The notes beneath the pieces were generated by a model. The model was not told the DNA's origin. It saw only the letters and a list, made by a program, of their open reading frames with translations, and made no database searches. A program made the position numbers and the translations under genes. Below are positions 57,192 through 64,000 of a stretch of DNA of 64,000 nucleotides, piece by piece; the first letter of the stretch is position 1, and each line of letters begins with the position of its first letter. The DNA comes from Phaseolus vulgaris. Taxonomy: Eukaryota > Streptophyta > Magnoliopsida > Fabales > Fabaceae. The stretch spans positions 33,682,823 through 33,746,822 of the forward strand of contig NC_023750.2 of NCBI RefSeq assembly GCF_000499845.2. The letters run 5' to 3'.

Positions 57192-58414
57192 CTAACCGAG
57201 GTTAAAGAAAACTAGCATACCCTTTAAGGTCGCCCGGTGTGATGACACATACACGACCAACAGCTTCTGTGTAGGAAGTTTTCTTGGGAGCTTATCAAAG
57301 AGAGAAAAAATCTCTTGCTCCTTGGCACTCGGGGTCGGACGAGGCCACTCCTTAAACTTTAGAGGCTTCCTAGTCCAAAACATAGGAAACCTCAACCGAC
57401 CGACTTCATCAAAGAAATATGACATGCCCTCCGGTCGGATTAAAATCTTAAAAAAATTCTTTGAAGTTTTGTATGAGGTGGTGTATGAGTTGAACAAAAT
57501 ATTACTCGCCCATTGATCAACGAATATCAGATCACAGGCTCGGACGGGTAGGAGGTATAAAAACTTAGAAAAGACGGAGGGGAAGGATACATAAGAAAAA
57601 TGTCACATATCAGGCGAAAGGCCTGGATGGACGCTCATGTATTTGGGTGAAGCTGCGAAGAAGCCAACGTTGAGCGCCTGAAGGACGCACATCATGAAAT
57701 TATCAAAAGGTAGGAAACATGTAAGTTTGTGAATAAACAGGAATACATATAGAAGAAAGGTGGCTCAGTAGGAGACCGACCCAGACATATGGTCTCGATC
57801 GGCAAGCAAGGTTTAACAGTCAGAAGATCAAGGCTAGTATATTCCTTCAAAATCGGGACTCTTTCCAAATATTCTGAAACAGAGGTCCCAGTCTTAAAGG
57901 CAGAGGTGATCCTTGTCACCTTAGGGTCCACCCAGTCAAGCTTCGGAGGGGAGATGACTTGCTCAAGGGAACCCGACCTATCGACAACACCTCCTGATTC
58001 GTCCCCCCTAGCCACATTCTCCATAGGGTGCAACACTTGAATTGCACCGACTGACACTGGCTCGGTCGTGGAGGAGTTGGAAGCAGAAGAAGAAAGGGAC
58101 GAAGAAGACGAAGGACTCAAAGGACGAGGAGAAGGAGGAACCGAAGAAGAAGAGGTAGGACGAGACAAAGAAGATATAACTAACCTTTTAAAAAGACGAA
58201 GGGAGCGGCTCAGAAGGACGAGGAGTGTTCGTGTCTCAGAGAAAATATCAAAACAGTAGTGCAGTGTCTTGAGACTGTTGGGACCACTATTTATAGCCCT
58301 TGAGGGTCTCGGGAGACGAAGCGTGACAACCATCTCAACCGTTAGATCTCCCTCGATCCAACGATCCTCGTCGATTGGTGCCCAAAAACCCCTCATTAAT
58401 GCATGACACATCAT
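57192..58414 (-). pseudogene. Antisense ORF of the Tat-like element, N-terminal part (Transposase_28-like)
   Basis: Read on the minus strand, a 240-codon frame (58414-57692) has a Ser-rich head (RPTSSSSVPPSPRPLSPS). The conserved stretch follows: PKVTRITSAFKTGTSVSEYL, ILKEYTSLDLLTVKPCLPIE and LGRSPTEPPFFYMYSCLFTN. After a frameshift near 57700 come MMCVLQALNVGFFAASPKYM, a stop near 57604, FPSVFSKFLYLLPVRACDLI, then from 57497 NSYTTSYKTSKNFFKILI, RFPMFWTRKPLKFKEWPRP and LFDKLPRKLPTQKLLVVYVS. This resembles the plant 'putative gypsy-type transposon' family (PF04195) carried antisense by Tat-branch elements. The role is unknown; the family call is from pattern memory. Confidence 0.72.
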
Positions 58415-58530
58415 CCATTCACACGCCGTCAGACATCACGTCAGCCCTCGGGAAGCCCAATCGTCATGTCGTACCTTGGGAAGCCCGACCGCCATATAAT
58501 TCTCGTACTCTATGCATTAATCATCCTCGA

Positions 58531-58543
58531 GCATGGGGGGAAG
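58531..58543 (+). promoter_or_regulatory. Polypurine tract of the Tat-like element
   Basis: GCATGGGGGGAAG directly precedes the 3' LTR start TGTACCGG. The equivalent GCCTGGGGGCAAG occurs in the gag-only element. Confidence 0.8.
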
Positions 58544-59029
58544 TGTACCGGTGAGGATCGTATGATTGATCACATGTCTCGGTCCTCATCATTGGGCCGA
58601 CCGAGGATAAGCTCCCCATCAGTGGGCCGATCGACATCTCAAAACAGTTACGCTTAAGCAGAGTTGATGAAGCTAATCCACAATTGAGAGCTAGATAATG
58701 TTTTCCTAAACATGGTCCAACACCCTAATCTGGCCCAATAAGAAAGACCCATTAAAATAATATAGATAGCATACATTCCAAGATCTAGGTATGTCATCAT
58801 ATACAGTGCTTAGACAACCGAGTGTCGAATACCTTTACTGACTTGAGCGTCAGAGTGCCTTCTGCAGGTACCATCCAAGTCTGAACTACTTGAAGACTGA
58901 GAGGTGAGACGAGTAAGGAGGAGTAAGGAGCTTGCAAGGAGGGAAGTTGAAGTGCAATCTGACCGACCAACTAAAGAAAGAGAAGAGTGATCTCAATAAT
59001 TCTCTAGGCCCCAACCCCGTCTGAGAACA
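58544..59029 (+). repeat. 3' LTR of the Tat-like element
   Basis: Starts TGTACCGGTGAGGATCGTAT, ends CCGTCTGAGAACA, 486 bp. It aligns end to end with 48896-49375. Confidence 0.92.
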
Positions 59030-59089
59030 AAGATGATAAGTTGAGTTAAGGTGAAGTTTGGTCCTAAGCCTTGAAGTAAACTCCCTCAG

Positions 59090-59345
59090 AAATTACAAGT
59101 AAACATATGATCCCTATTAGATACAATACTTAACGAAATCCCTATTAGTTACCAACCTTAGTTGGTAGCTAAATTTTTTGTAACTTATTATATACCAATT
59201 TAGAAACTATTTATTAAAAGTAAAAATTAATATAGATACCAATAATTTTTTTAGTCTTTAAAATAGTATCTAATTTAGTTAATATAGTGACTAATTATTT
59301 TTTTATCTTTAAAATTAGTCTTTATCTAATAATTTTCTTGTAGTG
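59090..59345. mobile_element. CACTA-type MITE, right part
   Basis: TTAGTTACCAACCTTAGTTG forms the palindrome centre, followed by TATACCAATTTAGAAACTAT, TTTAGTCTTTAAAATAGTAT and an end TAATTTTCTTGTAGTG. This is the best-preserved TIR among the four copies (inverse CACTACAAGAAAATTA). The left half is reduced. Confidence 0.72.
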
Positions 59346-59535
59346 AGTCATTTTCATTTGAGAGCTCCCTAGACTCATATTTAATAGAACCATCAACCAT
59401 CATTATAGGTAGACTGTAATACAACTTCTTCAGTTCTAAATCATGATCAAGCTCTATAGCACTACATACCTTTTGTTTCATAGTTAACAATAAATAATTA
59501 TAAGGAATTATAAAAAATTTAGCACTTTTCACCAC

Positions 59536-59832
59536 CACTATGACTTAACACATGGGTTTAGAGCTTTGAGAAGAGCGTCACCCGACATGAAACGACCAAA
59601 ATTGCATCTACCCCTATCCACGCGCATGAATCACCCAACACATTACTTGATGTACTGTTATGACCTAAACATGGGCTCAGAGCCTTGAGTCGAACACATA
59701 TCCACATGCAACGACCTATACTGAATCTATCGCTATGAACTCTCAAAATTCAACCACAACCCTTTGCAAGCCACTGTTCACCGCCATTATTTCCTAAACA
59801 TTGTCTCAAAGGTTTGAGCAAAGTGTCACCCA
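59536..59832. repeat. ~125-bp degenerate tandem array, interrupted by LTR C
   Basis: CTATGACTTAACACATGGGT, TTATGACCTAAACATGGGCT and TATTTCCTAAACATTGTCTC open three successive units about 125 bp apart. Each is followed by AG(A/C)GCTTTGAG-like words and an AACGACCAAAATTGCATC-like tail. The third unit is split by LTR C and its tail resumes at 60920 with AACAAGCTAGATTGCATG. Confidence 0.75.
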
Positions 59833-59837
59833 TATTC

Positions 59838-60914
59838 TGTTAGAATATTTGGCCTTAAACGAGAGGGGGAGGGGGGGGGGAATTGTTTAAGAGACATTTT
59901 TTTAAACTTTTTCAAGTTTAACAAAATTCTTTGTGTGAATCCAGAACAGGAATCAAGTTTGCCAAGAATTTAAGCAATAAAACAAAAAAAAAAAAAAACA
60001 ATCGGTTGTTTATATCAACAAATCTTAAAATAGAATGTAAATGAGTTCAGAGTAAGAGAGAGATACACCAACAGTTTATACTGGTTCACTCTTAAGCCAA
60101 GAGCTACATCCAGTCCCCAGAATACCACTAGGTAATCCACTAAGCAATCAAACTAGATTACAAAACACATACCACCAAAGTAGTAACCTTGAACCCTTCA
60201 AGAAACACACTACCTTTGGCAAAACACACCAAAAGTATTGATCTTGACCACCTTAAGAAGACACAACACTCCTTGGCAACACAACACCAAAAATATAGTA
60301 GGTTTAGAAGGGATTACACTTGTTCACAGTACAAACTGAAAACAATACAATTGCAATCCTATTCCAATCTCTTTGAAAACCCAAAGCTTGATGTGAATGT
60401 TCAAATCTTAGAATCAACTTTGTCACAATTGAAAAACTCAAAACTATTTCTCTTGCTTGTTTGAAAACATAAACAAACCATTTATATTTTCCAAAGATTG
60501 GTCAAAGCAATTAATGAAGGAGCGTATTCAGTTAAAAAAACATTTAAAGCAGATTCAACATTCAAAACTGAATTCTGTTAGGATTTTCAAAGAAACAATC
60601 GGTTGAAACCACGAAACAACCGATTGTTTTGCTTGACAGTTAAGTCAACCAAACTAAAAGAGTTTTCAACCTTTTCAAAACTCCTAAGAGTAAAACGACC
60701 GGTTGATTTGACAAAACAACAGGTTGTTTTTCACTTAGTTGGGAAAACACTTGATTTCAAAAAGGTTTTAAATCACATCAGTTTTAGATTCAACAAAGGA
60801 GTGGATCGCATTCTTTTCTACCCAGATCCTACCCAACAACAACAACAACCCCAACCTTTCAACAAACATCTTGGATTTGGATTCTTCAAAGCACTTGATC
60901 ACTCTTGATCAACA
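59838..60914 (+). mobile_element. LTR C: third member of the ~1.1-kb family
   Basis: Starts TGTTAGAATATTTGGCC, ends TTGATCAACA, 1,077 bp, with an exact TSD TATTC (59833-59837 and 60915-60919). Shared landmarks: a G-run then GAATTGTTTAAGAGA, ACTGGTTCACTCTTAAGCC, GAGCTACATCCAGTC, CAATCGGTTGTTTATATC, CAACCGATTGTTTTGC, GACAAAACAACAGGTTGTT, GGATTTGGATTCTTCAAAGC. There is no recognisable protein. ORFs at 60189 and 60603 are composition-driven. Confidence 0.9.
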
Positions 60915-60919
60915 TATTC

Positions 60920-61200
60920 AACAAGCTAGATTGCATGTGTACCCATCGATGCTCCAGATTCACCCACCACTATCTATAAATACATCTTCAACAAATTCTA
61001 GCAATTGCATAATTTTGATACAAAACTTGTCTTCATTATAAAACTACTTTACTACCCTTTTATCCCTTACGAAGTTACCTTCGTTCACAAAAAATGTTAT
61101 TTTTAAATCAACAACAACACAATCTACCTTCATTGCTACTAAGATGATGCAATCATTTTCTCCTTAACATTTTTTTCTATAATCACCTTTTCAATGTATG
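60920..61200. other. Non-coding stretch between LTR C and the PMD pseudogene
   Basis: Begins with the tail of the third 125-bp tandem unit, then AT-rich sequence. Nothing else recognised. Confidence 0.45.
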
Positions 61201-62480
61201 ATAGTTTCTTCATTCTTGCAAGACACTAAAGATGATGTTGTAGTCTTATTGTCGTTTAATGTCAAAGACACACTCTTTAATAATTCCAATATTTGAGGAA
61301 ATGAGATTTGCTAAAATTTCTAAACTAAGACATTTAAAAGTGGTTCATGCCTTAGTCACCACTTTGGTTAGGAGATGGAGACCTAGAATTGTCATTTCAC
61401 ATTCCAATTACGGAGTGTACCATCACATTATAGGACATTGCACTTCAACTAGGTCTTAGAGTTGATGGACCAACAATAGTTTTCCCACAATGTTTGATTG
61501 AGAGAAAATGTGTGACACTTATTTGAGTGTCACACCAGTCAACGGTCAATCACTAATCGACTCACAAGTCAAAAGAATATGGCATAGAGAAAATATGTTC
61601 CCACTGCGTGACGATCCCATACAATAACGATTAACCTCCATTGTAAGACGTACATACTATATTTGATTGGTAGAGTTCTCATGCTTGAGAAAAGAGACAA
61701 CAATGTTCATTTGTAGTTACCTTTCTTGATGGTTTACATAAAATTAGTATACAGTTGGGGTTCATCTTGTTTAGTCGGGTTGTAAAGGAAAATTTTCAGG
61801 ACAACAGATGCAAATGCAAAAACAATAGGTGGATGTGCATTAATTCTACCATCATGGGTGTGATATCACATGTCATATATCTCCCCAATTTCCACCCAAC
61901 AACCATTGTACCCTCTAGTTTGTAGATAGAGCGATGAAAAAGTTCTAAAATTCATAAACATCCTTCACAATGACCTTTTGGGATATAGGTATATGATTAA
62001 TCACATTCAAGATAATCAGGTAATAAAATAAACCACTAAGTTCATGTTCATTCAACTTCTTTAAAGTTTCTCACATACATCCATTTACTGTAGTTTAAAT
62101 GAAATCCATATAGAGACTTAGAGGTGTCCACTCTAGTCAACTTTGAACATGCACTCTCATAATTTCTTTGCAGTAGTTGAATGACACCAATATGACAAAG
62201 TGAAGTTATGATTTGGTTTATTTCAAGAGGTCTTTGTCCCACCTAACAACTTGGACAATCTCTACAACATAACATGCAGGGACGACTAGACGAAAATTGA
62301 CAAAGAAAGCATGTCAAGTGGATTAAGATCCACCACCGTAAACTAATGTTGTCTAGTATTCCAATGCAGAGGACCTTTGTTCAACACTTTGATTACATGG
62401 AATGGTATATGGTCAATTATATATATTTTTTTTCAATGTCGCAATTACTGTAAGATCCACGAACACCACAAAATCCACCA
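61200..62480 (+). pseudogene. Plant mobile domain (MAIN-like / PP7L-type) pseudogene
   Basis: Conserved steps of the plant mobile domain are readable in shifting plus-strand frames: LKVVHALVTTLVRRWRPR (61340-61395), DIALQLGLRVDGPTIVFP (about 61434-61488), YSWGSSCLVGL (about 61755-61790), then TTDANAKTIGGCALILPSW and YHMSYISP near 61800-61890. FDYMEWYM appears near 62388. Such domains occur in host MAIN/MAIL genes and inside Mutator-like and Ty3 transposons. Many frame changes show it is dead. No transposase or LTR is seen beside it, so its source (gene or captured transposon cargo) is open. Confidence 0.72.
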
Positions 62481-63775
62481 CTCAATCCGACATTCCCAAC
62501 TAATATTTCTTAGTAACTGAAAAATTCATAACGTCTGCATCACAACCTACTATGGACTATAAAAGACACTTATTTAAGTCTAGTTCAACAAATTTTTTTC
62601 TCTAACTTATTTGAAGTTGATTTTACAACACAACATTCTGTCAACACTTACATGCAACATATGCATCCGACACACTTCAATAATCAAGTTGGTAGTTCTT
62701 CTGCTCCTATCCAAATGATTCCACAACTACCACACTTTGATTTCAATGTCGAGGCACAACTACAACACCCATAATCACCACAACAGAAACCACCATATAA
62801 CAAACATCTTCGTTATTACAAAATTATTACAAACACTGAGATCTTATAATCGCATTTTAATTATTGTGTACAAAAAATTCCAGCTTTGGAATTCAAGTTT
62901 TCACTCCAATATTTCAATTCTTCAAAATTCCTTCCAAAACAAAATTCTAAGTTAAAAAAAATTATAATATTTTACTCACTCCTAATTAAATTAATATTAT
63001 ATTTATAAAAATTTAATTTTTTCTTTAATATAAATGTAATAATTGAACTTTATATTTTTAATTGTTTTTTTTTAAACGTGAAAAGAGTTATATCATCAAT
63101 AAGAATAATAACAATAATATTGTTGTAAACTTTTTTATTTGTCTTCTATATTTCATTCAATTTGTGTACACATTATTATAATAATAACAAAATTAAATTC
63201 TCAATTATATTACAAAGCCAAAAAAATTTCTTCCTTAAGTTTTTTTTCTATTTTTTTTTCCTTCTCAAACCAATTAAAATTTAATTTGAATGTTTTTAAT
63301 AAATTATTTTAAATTTATTTTCCATATAATAATTTTATCTTTAATATAAATATAAAAAAAATCACTTTATATTTCCTATTCCTAAAAATACATTTTTTAG
63401 TAAATATAAAAATTATGAGAAATTTTAATTATCAAAGTCAACACATATAAGATTGAATTTAAAGGGATATAATTGTTTGTATATTATATGCTCAAAATAT
63501 AATAAGTATAACATGTTGAATTTAAAATTAATATTCTCTTAAACACTTCATAAATGATAAATATAAATAATAAACATAAAATAAAATGAAATGAAAAATT
63601 ATATAGATAATCGTAAAACTAACATATTATAACTATGTTTTATATTGTTTGAAAAAAAACTATTTGTTATAAAAAGGTACCAAAAATTAGAAAAAATAAT
63701 ATTAGTTTTATTCAAGTGTAAGTTTTTAAGGATCAAATAGTTCGTTCACTCGCACTCGCAAAATTAATGTTTTCA
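62481..63775. other. AT-rich intergenic sequence
   Basis: The part to about 62960 may be the low-complexity tail of the PMD gene (His/Asn-rich reading at 62737-62955). After that the sequence is plain AT-rich DNA without recognisable features. Confidence 0.5.
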
Positions 63776-64000
63776 TTAGGGGTGGCAATGCGGGCTGGTC
63801 CGCCCCGCATAGGTCCGCACCGTATTTGGTCCGTAAAAAGTGGACCGAGTTGGCCTGTCCCGCATAGAAATTGTGGACTGATTTTTCTATCCCGTCCCGC
63901 ATAAGGGTTGGTCCGCAGACCCGTGGATCAGTCTGTATAAGAAATATTTATTAAAAAAATAATTTTTTAAATAAAAATTTTGAATTTTTTTTATTTAGAT
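63776..64000. repeat. GC-rich 'GGGGTGGCAATGCGGG' dispersed repeat, cut by the window end
   Basis: TTAGGGGTGGCAATGCGGGC, then GGTCCGCCCCGCATAGGTCC, AGTTGGCCTGTCCCGC and GTCCGCAGACCCGTGG. It starts like the repeats at 19231 and 46020 and continues past base 64000. Confidence 0.5.

Larger units (their letters stand above)
48896..59029 (+). mobile_element. Tat/Ogre-type Ty3/gypsy element, RT largely deleted, with antisense ORF
   Basis: LTRs are 480 bp (48896-49375) and 486 bp (58544-59029), starting TGTA and ending GAACA. The flanks GAGAT (48891-48895) and AAGAT (59030-59034) match at four of five bases. Inside come a decayed PBS, gag, protease, an RT stub joined to RNase H, integrase, 56-bp tandem repeats, a large antisense ORF and a G-rich polypurine tract. 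Two ~1.1-kb LTRs (51825, 55868) are nested within. The element's GC content is clearly above the surrounding DNA. The LTRs differ noticeably, so it is much older than the chromovirus. Confidence 0.92.

Noticed and set aside
60189..60908. ORFs of 91 and 101 codons in LTR C
   Set aside because: The equivalents in copies A and B are not conserved as reading frames, so they are composition effects.

Overview
The window is plant nuclear DNA: very AT-rich, intron-bearing, and filled with plant-type transposable elements. It most resembles a papilionoid legume such as Vigna, Phaseolus or Glycine. That placement is an inference from the SOC1-type MADS exon and the repeat families; no sequence search was run. 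The only clearly functional host gene is the first coding exon of a SOC1-like MADS-box gene at the left edge (minus strand). Its remaining exons lie beyond base 1. Nearly everything from 3.3 kb to the end is mobile DNA in layers of different age, with AT-rich filler between. Layout: 1-3300 holds MADS intron 1, coding exon 1, a leader intron and the upstream region. 3385-7770 holds remnants: a fold-back MITE arm, a LINE 3' tail, a 105-bp tandem duplication, a CACTA-type MITE half, an old Ty3/gypsy LTR and an LTR-like block. 7834-12347 is a long, heavily mutated LINE. 12.4-16.7 kb is AT-rich with one MITE. 16.76-21.39 kb is an old minus-strand Ty3/gypsy copy that has lost gag. 21.84-23.56 kb is a minus-strand LINE remnant. 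26426-34232 is a complete, recent Ty3/gypsy chromovirus (Tekay/Del-like) with 5-bp TSD, sitting inside a fold-back MITE. 37624-39590 is a minus-strand element that carries only gag. 41.1-41.8 kb is another LINE remnant. 42093-43749 is a complete non-autonomous CACTA element with 3-bp TSD. 48896-59029 is a Tat/Ogre-type Ty3/gypsy element with most of RT deleted and a large antisense ORF. Two of the three members of a ~1.1-kb LTR-like family (51825, 55868, 59838) are inserted in it; all three have recognisable 5-bp TSDs. 61.2-62.5 kb is a decayed plant-mobile-domain (MAIN-like) pseudogene. Relationships: the short gag-only element shares LTR structure and gag with the Tat-like element, so the pair looks like a non-autonomous derivative and its relative. 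The young chromovirus, the old minus copy at 17-21 kb and the solo-type LTR at 5.7-7.0 kb belong to one family sampled at different ages. Nesting gives a relative order: fold-back MITE before chromovirus; Tat-like element before LTRs A and B; 125-bp tandem array before LTR C. I see no bacterial-type operon, CRISPR array, tRNA or rRNA gene. No wholly new system is demonstrated. The most unusual structures are the serial templated insertions at the RT deletion of the Tat-like element, the antisense ORF, and the ~1.1-kb LTR family with palindromic motifs.
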